Origin: Aphidius gifuensis
Lineage: Eukaryota > Arthropoda > Insecta > Hymenoptera > Braconidae
DNA length: 64,000 nucleotides
Direction of reading: 5' to 3'
Assembly: GCF_014905175.1 (NCBI RefSeq)
Contig: NC_057788.1
Coordinates: forward strand, 11,539,446-11,603,445
The notes under the pieces are model-generated. The model searched no databases, was not told the DNA's origin, and worked only from the letters and a program-made list of their open reading frames with translations. Within the stretch, counting starts at the first letter, position 1. Every line of letters starts with the position of its first letter. Below, piece by piece: positions 1 through 10,467 of this stretch. The translations under genes were made by a program, and so were the position numbers.

Positions 1-820
1 GCAGAAATTACTCTTTTTTTAAAAAATATAATGAGAATGTTCTGAAATTTTGTACACAAGTAGATCTTTTCATTCTGAATACAACGGTATAATTATTTTC
101 TTATGTTGATCGGTTAAATTTTTTGTAACTAATTATTGAAAATAATATTTAACATTGGCTCTTATGGAGATTTCAACCATTTTTTTCGGATAGAAAAAAT
201 GATGAAAAAGTCTTGAAAAAAATCACACATATACTAGAAACCGAGTTTTATTGATTGCGCGAAAAATTTTCATATGTTGATCGGTCAATTAATGAGAAAT
301 TAATTATAAACTTTACAAAAATTAGATGTGACAACGTATGGCATGTTCAAACACACACACATACCCGCAATCCCATATATTGTATACGGGGCGCAGGCGC
401 TTTTCACTTTATTTTTTTACAGTGTAGCCAGATTTCAGTTTTGTCTGTGACGTCAGAAGCGCCCCGCAACACCCGCAATGAATTTGTGCATAACCTCCTT
501 AAACTTGAATAACCTTTAAAATCCGTAGCGAAGATATAACTTGTTTTTTCAAATTATATTCATTTTTTTCTCATCTACAATTTGATAGAAAAAAATAAGT
601 TTTCGAGTAGACAACGAAACTACTATACGCTATCTAAGAAAAAAAAAATTGTTTCGCCCTATTCTCGTGTATAAAAGTTGTGAACTTTGACATTCATTAT
701 CTAAAAAACCCCTTGGGAACAAAAATTGAAATAAATTGTCAACATAGATGATTATTTCAATCAAAAAATACGCCTAATTAAAAAAAAATTGAGTGAAAAT
801 CCAATTATCACCAAACAACC
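1..820. mobile_element. Remnants of TTAA-type non-autonomous elements at the left edge
   Basis: The segment has no credible gene. Its first 240 bases resemble, in reverse orientation, the inner part of the element at 34911-35714 (shared blocks such as ATAATGAGAATG and GGCTCTTATGGAGA). Bases 660-820 resemble the right half of the element at 4631-5181: the near-palindrome AAAGTTGTGAACTTTGA is present, and the copy ends AACAACC followed by TTAA at 821-824. It is therefore probably two joined or nested relatives, the left one cut by the window edge. Similarity was judged by eye. Confidence 0.5.
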
Positions 821-1740
821 TTAAAAACATATTCTAAAAATTTTCAACAAAATTTTTTTTTTATTGCATCAATTTTGTTTCAGCTTTTAATCGAAGAGTA
901 ATAAAAAAATTTTAAAAAATTAAAAATAAGATAAGTTAAAATATTTTTTGGGTGTTCCATTTTGCCCCGCTTCCGCCTATATACATATATAATATACATA
1001 TATAATATACATACCTATATATTATTAAAAACTATTTATTATTATTATTTTATTATTATTACATATATATATTTTATTATTATTTTTTTATCAAAAATTA
1101 TATTTATTTATTTATCATTATTATTATTATATATGTACGTATGTATATATGTTTAGATAGTAATGTTATTTTTTTATTTTATTTTGAATTTTATTTTGTT
1201 ATGTGTGCGTGCGTGCGCATAGCTGCAAGCCCTGCAAGCAAAAGTGCCGGCAAAAGTTTAAATAGAGAATGTGTGTGAGGTAAGTATGGAAGAGTGTAAG
1301 ACGACCGTGTTTGTTTTATTAGTTTATAGTAAAAACGTTCAACAATTCCACCACGTAACCAATTTTTTAGCTTTACGATACTACAACCAACTACAACACG
1401 GTAATATATACACACATACGCAGGCGTACAGGGCGTATAGAACATACAAATAAATAGAATGAATGCGGAGAAGAAACGAATAGAAGCAAAATTGTGGACA
1501 CTTAGGCTGAGAAAACTGTGTTTTAATAATAAGATCTTGTACTTGGCTTTTATGGGGTGTTATATCTAATTCATTCTGCAACAGAAAAATTTGAGGCTAG
1601 GCTCATTGGATAGGGAAATATTGATATTAATTAAAAAACTATTTTTACTTTTAATTTAAAATTAATATTGAAGGAGTTATTGAATATACGAAAAATCGTA
1701 ACGTCATACACAATACACATGCAACCTATTCATATAATAT

Positions 1741-1793
1741 ACCCGGTAGATCAATCTCGCACTGGAAATAAATGAGTTGAGACTCTACCGGGT
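1741..1793. repeat. Short inverted repeat
   Basis: ACCCGGTAGA at 1741-1750 is repeated inverted as TCTACCGGGT at 1784-1793, with a partly matching second shell inside. It is either a small foldback element or the stem of a transcript hairpin. No target duplication was recognised. Confidence 0.5.
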
Positions 1794-2024
1794 CTCTTGA
1801 TATGTATTTAGGATTAATGAGTTTTATAAATTGTATATAAAAAAAAATAATTTTTTTTTACCTTTTTGAAAAAATTTTATTTTCATGTAATTCTATCCCT
1901 TCTGCGGTCATGTTGTCTGTATAAATATAAAAAACAAACTAATTCAAGGAAGCCCGAACAGCACTTAACTGTGCAATCGTATTTGAAAATTTCAGAAATC
2001 GGTCTCAGCTGGGGATGTTATCCC

Positions 2025-2098
2025 ACTGACGTGTCCATTTTAATAATACTTTGGGAAAAGACACGCACGTAAATTGTTATTGGAATAGACACGTCAGT
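2025..2098. repeat. Short foldback element
   Basis: ACTGACGTGTC at 2025-2035 is repeated inverted at the right end (GACACGTCAGT, 2088-2098). The arms stay similar for about 22 bp. It looks like a tiny MITE remnant; no clear target duplication was found. Confidence 0.5.
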
Positions 2099-3529
2099 GT
2101 TAGGAATATTATCACGATCGATTCTACAGTGTTAGTGATTAATATATTAATATCGTCTTATTAGGAGTTGCTTATTTCGTGTGACGATTTTGCCTGTGGG
2201 AATGGAAACTCAAATGTATTGTGACTTGTTTTTTAGTCGAGACAACATTGATAACAATACTTATTTTTAGTTATTGAAAAACAATGTTAAAAGTCCAATC
2301 CCATCTAAGATGCGTCGTTATTAACTTATTTATAAATATTCTAAGAATATACCTTTAATATTATTGTTATTAGTCAGCTATACAACAAATAAATAAATAT
2401 TCAAGTATTTCAAAACAATATGATATCATCATTTTATTTTTTAGATGCGCAGTATGTATTTAGCTTGTTATCATGATGATGATCATGCTGACATCAGCAT
2501 GTTTGATAATAGAAAAACGCAAAAAAAAGTTTCCAAATTTATTTTAATGGCTATTAATAATATTATATGCGACTTGATGCGAGCACTGAAAAAATGAAAA
2601 TGCAGGATTTGCATTGTAGCCTGCAAATTTTGCCGCTGACAAAAAAAAAGTAATTATTACAGTATAGAAAATAAAAATCACATTATTTTAATACAATCTT
2701 TGATTTTTAGATTTTTAATGTAAACATTGCAGTTTTTTCTTAGAAATTTTACACTACCTTTTTTCGTTTCTAAAACTTCATTTTTAAAAATAATAAATAA
2801 AAATAAAAATAAATATAAATAAATAATAATAAATAAATATTATTTTTAGCAGTATAAAATTGTAGAAATTGCATTTTTTCTGTTCACTCAAATATTCTAA
2901 ATGTAGTTTCAACAATCTGGAAGTAGTTCACTGAGCATATATAATATGAGATTTTTCAGTTAATTATTTAAACAATTAATGTAGATTTAAACAATCATTT
3001 TTTTTTTTTTTTTTTCTATCTCAATAATCTGCGTTTTTACATATGGCTGCCGTAAATTTAAATATGGCGCTTCCGATAAAAGAGCGAATTTAATACCAAC
3101 AGTCGGTATATTTATCTCCATCTCACTCTCAATAAAACAAAAATAAACAATAACAACAGTCAACAATAAAAAAAAAAAAAAAAGAGGTTGATTGGTATAA
3201 TTATTAAAAGTAATAACAAAGCTTTTTTTTTTTCATTCATATAATTGACAGTTCGCAGGTAGCTGTTTGTTTAAATTTTTAGTTGTTTTTAAATGAATTG
3301 TTTGTAGTTACGTGAATCAACATTTGATAAGTGATAGTAAACACTTGTAGAGGTTATGTTTATTTTAATATTTTAATCAACAATTTCTTTATTTATCGTC
3401 AAAAAAAAGTATAGGTATATTTAACTATGTTCATTTGAGTATTAAATTATTTGACATAAAAAATTAAATAATCTTGACTGTCCAATAACATGTATTGTTT
3501 ATATTTACAGTATTTACCCATAAAGCAGG

Positions 3530-6054
3530 ATGACTGCAAAGAGGATACTTTTTGAGAAGGACCAACAAGTCTCTGTAGATGATGTTGAGGAGAAAATAGA
3601 TCTCATCAACTCTCTTGATAATGATTCATTAGCACAAATATTCATGCTGCTGCCAATATCTGAGAGGATAACTATGGATCAAGGTATAATCATTGAAATA
3701 TATATTATTTGGTTTGTTGATATAATTGATTTAAATTTGTTATTTTCTATTCCAGTTTGTTCCAAATGGAAAGAGGCCTGTCAACTAGCTTGGTATGACA
3801 TTAAAAAATACAAAAGTACCAATGCAGTTGTTCGTAGATATGAAAAATGTATTTTAACACAATCATATGTAGAAAAAATATTATTCTATTGTGGTATTTA
3901 TTTAAAAGAATTAATTCTTTCAAAAATTTGTAAGTCAAGTATCATGCCAGTAGTTGCTAAATACTGCAAAAATTTAACAACACTTGAATTCGAAATTGAC
4001 GTAAATAAGGATGATTGTTATACTGATCGCTTTGTTGAAGCATTCACACAGTTGAAGCAATTGAAAGTCGTTAAAATACATGTAACTGGAGATAAATTTC
4101 AATTTCAAACACTGAATAGTCTTCCAAAAGATATAAATGAAATTCATTTATTTTTTAGAACTACTGAATCACCAAATAGGTTGGGTATAGACCCAGAACA
4201 ATGGCTTATGGTAAGGAGCTATCGTTAGCCAATAATTATATTTTTTTGTCATTAATATGAAAGAATACTAACGTTTAAATTTATTTTCTTTCAGGGTTAT
4301 TCTCCAACTTATTATGTATCACCATCACTTTTTGTAAGTACTTATTGTTAGACAATAATTATTTTTATTGTCATTTATAATAAAGAATATCAAATTCATT
4401 TTGTTTTAGTCTTTGAGAGAATTTACCAATCTTCAAAGTTTGACGATACGTTCTTACAACATCACCGGCATTATTCAAGAAATATCAAAAAAAAACAACA
4501 CTTGTTTATCTCGATCTCCAAAACTGTCAAGCTGAAAATGAGATTTTTACATTTAATCAACTTTCAAACCTGGAACATCTCGACATTAAAGATACGTTGT
4601 TCTGGAATAGTCAATTGCGAGATACTTTAAGGTTGATTCCAAGTCCCATCGCCGTACCAATATTTATGCCACAAAGGGCCCGTATATTAATAACGCTATT
4701 TTTTATTCCCCGTATCCTGAAATTTTTGTGGCGCCACTGATGAAAAAACCAAGTTCTTTAGTAGTATGTGTGTGCGCGGCAACACACTAGCAAACAAAGT
4801 TTACGTCGTACGCCAAAACCATGCTTGTGTTCATGTCTGTGTGCCGCGCATCTAGCAAAATTTCGAAGTTTAAAAGTTAAATATTTATTAAAAGAAAAAG
4901 AAGAAAAAATTGAAATAATTATCAAAATTTCGTCTTGTCCAGGGCTACAATCTGATAGTAAATGTACAGTTTTGAATCAACACAAAAAAAAGTTATTCGT
5001 AAAAACATGAGGTAACGCGTATACCTTGTGTGTTAAAGTTGTCAACTTTGACAGTAAATATCTCGAAAAAAGCAAACAAGAAAAAATTCAAAAAAATTCA
5101 CAATATAGATAATTATTTCATTTAGAAAATAAGCCGAAAAAATCGAAAGTCTATCAGAAATTCAGATATTCGGAATCAACCTTAAATCCAATCAGTGATA
5201 TTTTCAATACATGCAAAAATCTAAAACATCTTGATGCACCAGATTTCCATGTTGATCTAGCTGAAATTGAAATGGAAAACTGGGTAAACTTGAAAAACTT
5301 GGTATATCTAAATATTCGCTGGCAAGCTAGTGATGCAATAATTAAAAAAATCATCAGGTATTGCAATAATTTATAATTCATAAATACTGATACATTAAAT
5401 AGTGAAACTATTATAAAATTAACAAAATTAGAAAATCTTAATTATTTGAAATTGGCGGAGGCAAATAGTATCAATAAAAAAGTAATGGTTGCAACTTTAA
5501 ATAATCGTAAAAAAATTAAACATCTGGTAATTCACGGAGATGATAGAGTGGAGGGATCAATTTTTAATAATTTATCAAAACTGCAGTATATTGAAAATTT
5601 AAATTTGGCATTTTGTTGCAACCTTGAAGATAGTGCTATGATTGCTATTGCTAAAAATTGTAAGCTCTTGAAATGTTTAAATATTGGAAAGTGTTCTCTC
5701 ATCACTTCAACTGCTTATATTGCTTTAACAAGCTTGAAAAATTTGAATGAACTAAACGTTGAATCGAATGAAAATGTTGAAGACACTTTTATAGTCAAAT
5801 TAAGAGGAATTAAAAGTTTAAATGGTTTTGGATGCAACCAACTTACTCATGCTGGTGTCATTCATTTTATAAAAAATAATCCAGATCTTGAATTTCTTAA
5901 TGTCAGTTATATCACAAAAGTTACAATTGACACAATTATTGCTGCAGAAGAGGCTGTTAAAAATCGTACAAATGATACTTTTTTAGCTATAAAAACTGAT
6001 GATTTAGATCTTAGAAAAGCCTGCAAAAAATCTCAATTGTTAGAATTGTTTTAA
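3530..6054 (+). pseudogene. F-box/leucine-rich-repeat (FBXL-like) pseudogene, transposon-interrupted
   Basis: Seen: it has the family layout. Exon 1 is 3530-3683 (starts MTAKRILFEKDQ, first half of the F-box) and exon 2 begins at 3756 (VCSKWKEACQLAWYDIKKYK, second half of the F-box). A small extra exon is likely at about 4294-4333, and the LRR exon starts at 4410. Three lesions kill it. There is one extra A in the A9 run near 4478-4486 (frame changes from 0 to 1). A 551-bp TTAA-flanked element occupies 4631-5181. An in-frame TAA lies at 5374-5376. Excising the element with one TTAA rejoins the reading frame exactly. The tail 5446-6054 still encodes LRRs of the type LEDSAMIAIAKNCKLL. Family knowledge: FBXL proteins are substrate receptors of SCF ubiquitin ligases. 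Inference: this was a functional sister of the genes at 14.3, 42.3, 48.3 and 62.2 kb. Loss of function is well supported, but the order of lesions is unknown. Confidence 0.88.
4631..5181. mobile_element. TTAA-flanked non-autonomous transposon inside the F-box pseudogene
   Basis: The terminal inverted repeats are GGTTGATTCC (4631-4640) and GGAATCAACC (5172-5181). The target duplication is TTAA at 4627-4630 and 5182-5185. There is no transposase. The interior carries the near-palindrome AAAGTTGTCAACTTTGA (about 5034-5050), shared with the elements at 1-820 and 34911-35714. TTAA target choice is typical of piggyBac-type and some other DNA transposons; the short TIR makes superfamily assignment uncertain. 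Confidence 0.85.
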
Positions 6055-6076
6055 ATTTTTTTTTTCCTCAGCAAGT

Positions 6077-6836
6077 ACATCTTGTATCTTTTCTATATTT
6101 TTACCAAAAAATCGTATTTAAAATACTAAAAGCTAAAAAAAAATCATTACAAAGCTGTTGTATTAGTATTTTTTCTATATAGCTGTTCCATATATGTTGA
6201 TTCGTTTTTCAAACAAAAAAAAACAGTTGTGGGAAATTAGATTTGAAAAAAGTTTAAGGGATGATGAGTAGTTGTTGAACTTATTAAATAATCGTGTGAC
6301 ATAATAAGCCTGATTATAATAATAATTTACATGACATTGATAAATAAATAGCAAATAAACAACAATAAATTGACAAGCCCAGATAAATTAAGAAAGTTAT
6401 AATTAATTAAATAAGATTTAAAATGAAAAAAACTTTTTATATAATTTTATATACCTAATTACATTTTGATTTATAAATTTTTTTTTGTTTTTTTTTTACA
6501 TTGTAAATTTACTTATAAAAGATCTATAAAAATTTTCATCTACGTCGTTACAGTTATTATATACAGGTTAAACATACATCAAAAAAAAAATATTTTCTAC
6601 AACATGTTTCGCATACAACGTAGTAAAACGTCTATGGATTACCAATTCAATTTATAAAAAATTTATAAAATACAATAAATAATTTATGATAATTATCGCT
6701 ATGAGTTTAAATTTAAAATAATACAATGTTTTTTTTTCTCATCGCAGATGAGTTACAAATTTCTTTTCTTTGTGACCTTTAAACGAATGATAAGTTTCTA
6801 TCATTCTCAGTCGAATAAAAATACCAGTACAATTGT
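6077..6836. repeat. Direct duplication, copy 1
   Basis: It starts with CTTGTATCTTTTCTA and ends near the block GAATGATAAGTTTC followed by TATCATTCTCAGTC. Copy 2 is at 7479-8219. The best-kept part is the roughly 80 bp around TCATCGCAGATGAGTTACAA, which has a small palindrome. It may derive from the 3' flank of the F-box pseudogene just upstream. Confidence 0.6.
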
Positions 6837-7478
6837 TGAAAAATAACATACAAAGCAACCATTATGATTAATTTATCTAATTAAGTATCGATCAACGCCC
6901 TGGAGTAGAGCATCCTTAGCATCTTCACATTTTTAATTTTATAATCAATTTTTCAATTTATTTATAAACATAATAACTTTAAAAAAAATCGTATCACCCT
7001 TATAAAGGTAATTGAGTCAATATTAATAACAATACAAGTGAATTAATCCAGTAGCATTAGTAGCTGAAATAATATTATTGGTAAAACAAAAAAAAACAAA
7101 ATTAAATGAATAATTTTTAAGAGTAATATTTTCACTATAATTTGACTAGATAAAATTATAATTATTAATAACAAGATACAAGAATATTATTTAGAATAAT
7201 TTTTCATATTTAACTTGCTGAAATAAAAATATAAATTGTGGATTAAATAAATAAGAAATTCGTTTTTTTATAAATTATATATACGAAAATGTATATAATT
7301 TATTGAATAAAATTAAATTAAATAATTGAATATAAAAAATTGATATTGTGATTATAAACTTTAAGTAAATTTTTTTTTTTTTTCCATTGTGTATTTTTTG
7401 TATTTTATTTATTCATTTATTTAATAACTTCATGCTTGAGGCCAACAAGGACCTATTAGAGTACGTTAATAGATTTAC

Positions 7479-8219
7479 CTTGTATCTTTTCTACATTTTT
7501 ACAAAAAAATCATTTTTAAAATAATAAAAGCTAAAACAAAATCATTACAAAGATGTATTTTTGCTAATTAACTATTTCATATTTGTTGAGTTTTTTTAAA
7601 ACAAAAAGATGTAGTTCTTGAAAATTAGATTTAAAAAAAAGTTTAAGGGTGATGAGTTGTTGAACTTATAATAAATAATAATAATAATTTATATAACATT
7701 GATAATTATATGCCAAATAAACAACAATAAATTGATAAGACTAGGTAAATTAATAAAGTTATAATTAATTAAATAAGACTCGAATTTAAAAAAAAACTTT
7801 TTTTATTTCCATGTTGTTTCTTTTTTTTTTTTTTTTGAGCCAAAAAATTGATAAATAATAAATATTTTTGTATACCTATTATAAACTATTATATACTATA
7901 AAATTTTTTATAAAACATGTTTCGAATCTTTTGTAGCTAAAGAAGAGGGTAGCTATTACCCCTCGTAATTTTTTTGAAATATTTCGTATACAACGTATAG
8001 TGAAATGTCTATATGGATTACCGATTCAATTTATAAAAAATTTATATAAAACAATAAATAATTTTTGACAATTATTGCTATGAATTAAGTTTGAAATAAT
8101 ACAATGTTTTTTTTTTTCTCATCGCAGATGAGTTACAAATTTCTTTTCTTTGTGACCTTCAAACGAATGATAAGTTTCATTTCTATCATTCTCAGTCATA
8201 TAAAAATACAAGTACAATT
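7479..8219. repeat. Direct duplication, copy 2
   Basis: Second copy of 6077-6836 in the same orientation. It differs by many substitutions and small indels, including an insertion around 7900-7985. The same TCATCGCAGATGAGTTACAA block is kept at about 8120-8139. Confidence 0.6.
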
Positions 8220-8313
8220 TACATTACTGGGGTAAGAAAAAAATCATTCAATACTTTTAATTTTAAATTACATCAATAGAATATTTGTAAATTAAAATAT
8301 AGAATTAACAGTG

Positions 8314-8335
8314 TATATATATATATATATATATA
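8314..8335. repeat. TA microsatellite
   Basis: About eleven uninterrupted TA dinucleotides directly before AGAGTC. Confidence 0.9.
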
Positions 8336-8851
8336 GAGTCAATCACAATGTCAATCTCAAAAAAACGTAGCATTCGTCAAGTTATCATTATGTTTCTGTG
8401 GCATTAATGACCACGTATCAAAAATATATTCGTAAATTCAAATACAAATTGAAAATATAAATTCTTCAATTTCAATTGACATTCATAACTTAATCAAGAA
8501 AATAAAAAAAAAAAGTGTTAGTTATAATTTTATCTATGATAACTCATTTCAATAAAAAAAGAAACTATTTTGGATAAATTTGAATAGATCAATTATTCAA
8601 GTATATATATTGATTGTATATATTGATTTTTTATTTGCGATTGCATTTTTTATTCTCGTGGATCTATAAAAAAAAATATATTTTTCATGTTCACAATATT
8701 TTAATCTTAAAAAAGTTATTATGAGTCGGTTGTTTGTCAGCCGTTTAGTCACAAAAAAAATCTTATCGATAATAAAAAAAATATAACAAATAAAAAGTTT
8801 TATAATTTTTTTCCAATATAAGATAATAATAGTACTATTTTATCCTTGATG

Positions 8852-9004
8852 TAGAGATGCACACGAGACGAGACCAGTCTCGGCACTTTCTCGTCTCGTC
8901 TCGCGAACTCGAGACGAGACCGAGACGAGACTGACAATTTTTCAGGCGAGACGAGACCGAGACGATAACTAGCATTAGCCCGAGACTTCTCGCGAGAGTC
9001 TCAC
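8852..9004. repeat. CGAGAC/GTCTCG array, probable orphan hAT-like terminus
   Basis: This is a GC-rich patch in AT-rich DNA: CGAGAC and its complement GTCTCG recur in both orientations about a dozen times. The left side begins TAGAGATGCACACGAGACGA, an end reminiscent of hAT-type termini. The same hexamer arrays form the ends of the element at 10325-13431, but the outer sequence differs and no matching right end was found. It is probably a remnant of a related element. Confidence 0.6.
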
Positions 9005-10316
9005 CGTGTTATCAATATCAAATTTGGTTTTCTTAATTTTTTTTTTTTTTTTTTCGTGGTGCCTTTTTTAGTATAAAGTTCTTATATGTATACATATTGC
9101 ATCTACACTGAGAGAAATTTTAACTAAAAATTAAAATCATGGTTGGATAGAAATTACTATAGTACTTTGTAATTTTTGTTTTAATTCTGGGACTGGCCGC
9201 GAGAGTCGGAATTCTACAATAAAATTATGTAAAATGTGTAAAATGTCAAAAAATTGTTGGGTTACTTCAAGCCTCTATACATCGTTATCTATTGCAGATG
9301 GACATGGGGTTGAGTGAAGTTTATTATTGAAAATTCAATTCTAAACAATTTATAAAGAATTACTTTTTTTGATTAATCTCTTAGATAATGAGTTATGAGT
9401 TAATTAAAATAAAGACATACATGTTTTGTGAAAACAATAAAAATTATTATATGGTTGAATAAAAAATACTGCACAATTTAATAAATATTCTTATATATAT
9501 AATAAAAATTATCATGTAGACATATAAAAGTTAGCATAGACTTAAATATTTTTTACTATATAGCTTTGTAAAAATTCTGTTTGTGGGACGAAATAACACA
9601 AAGATGGCCGACCGATTGAACAAATGATTGAACTGTCATGTAATTTCAAGCATTTCTACAGCCTTATCTGTTGAAGCTAGGTATGGGGTTAAGCGAGGTT
9701 TATTGTTGGTTATTTATTTCTAAACAATTTATCAAGAATAACTTTTTACATATAGCCCTATACATATAGCCCTAACGGCAGCTCGCAATTTGTTGTTAAA
9801 TTAATAACTCGGTGAATAATTGATAAAAATATCTAAAAAATTGTATAAAACTTCTTGATATACTGACCAACAATATTGCCACTGACAAGTTACTCAATTT
9901 TTAAATTTCTTTCTTTTTTCATTCAAAGTTAGACAAATTGAATTTTTCCTCGACATTAAACAATCATATATTAAAAATTAAAAAATATAAACGAATGAGT
10001 TTTTTGATCATACTGATGCAATTGGTAGTTTATAATGAAGCTACAGTCAAAAATTCAAGTCAATTTATTAATTTTTAAAGAAGTTGTCTCGAGTTATATA
10101 TGATTAAAAAAAAGTATTTTTTTCAAAAAAAAAAATTTTGTTTTTATTTTTTATCGCGTTAATTAATTATTTTAAAAAAAAATTTATTTGAAGAAAAATA
10201 TGTATTTTTTAATTCTATCGACGACTGTATTTTTTATTTTTCTGATTTATCAATTTTAATTTTTCTTATTTTCCACCCACCGCAACACTGCCGTTTTCTT
10301 GTCTTCGAGCGCTCGT
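9005..10316. other. Intergenic DNA, no gene seen
   Basis: No coding potential stands out and all frames are cut often. The block near 9109 (CACTGAGAGAAATTTT) resembles the kind of end seen on many insect DNA transposons, but no partner end was found. There is a (T)-rich run at 9040-9055. Confidence 0.5.
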
Positions 10317-10324
10317 CTGGTTAT

Positions 10325-10436
10325 TAGGGCTTCATGCGGTACGAGACGAGACGAGATTCGACGAGTCTCGGTATCGGTCTCGCTCGTTCGCACCAGGTCT
10401 CGGTCTCGGTCTCGGTCTCGCAATTTTAAGATTTTA

Positions 10437-10467
<31 letters not shown>

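Larger units (their letters stand above)
825..3529. other. Intergenic DNA, AT-rich
   Basis: No supported gene. It holds low-complexity TAT/ATT runs (about 970-1160), two short foldbacks listed separately (1741-1793 and 2025-2098), many poly-A/T tracts, and the upstream region of the F-box pseudogene that starts at 3530. A short AATAA-rich run lies near 2790-2850. The open frames at 962-1156 and 1191-1581 are low complexity and look like chance. Confidence 0.6.
6055..8851. other. Intergenic DNA built around a 0.75-kb direct duplication
   Basis: No gene is supported. The stretch holds two diverged direct copies, 6077-6836 and 7479-8219 (period about 1.4 kb), listed separately, plus a TA microsatellite at 8314-8335 and many A/T tracts. 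The open frame at 6466-6657 lies inside the first copy and is not kept in the second, so it is not coding. Confidence 0.6.

Noticed and set aside
962..1156. 64-codon frame rich in Tyr and Ile
   Set aside because: Pure TAT/ATT low complexity.
8852..9004. Possible CRISPR-like or satellite array
   Set aside because: The units are hexamers in both orientations without constant spacers, and the genome is eukaryotic.
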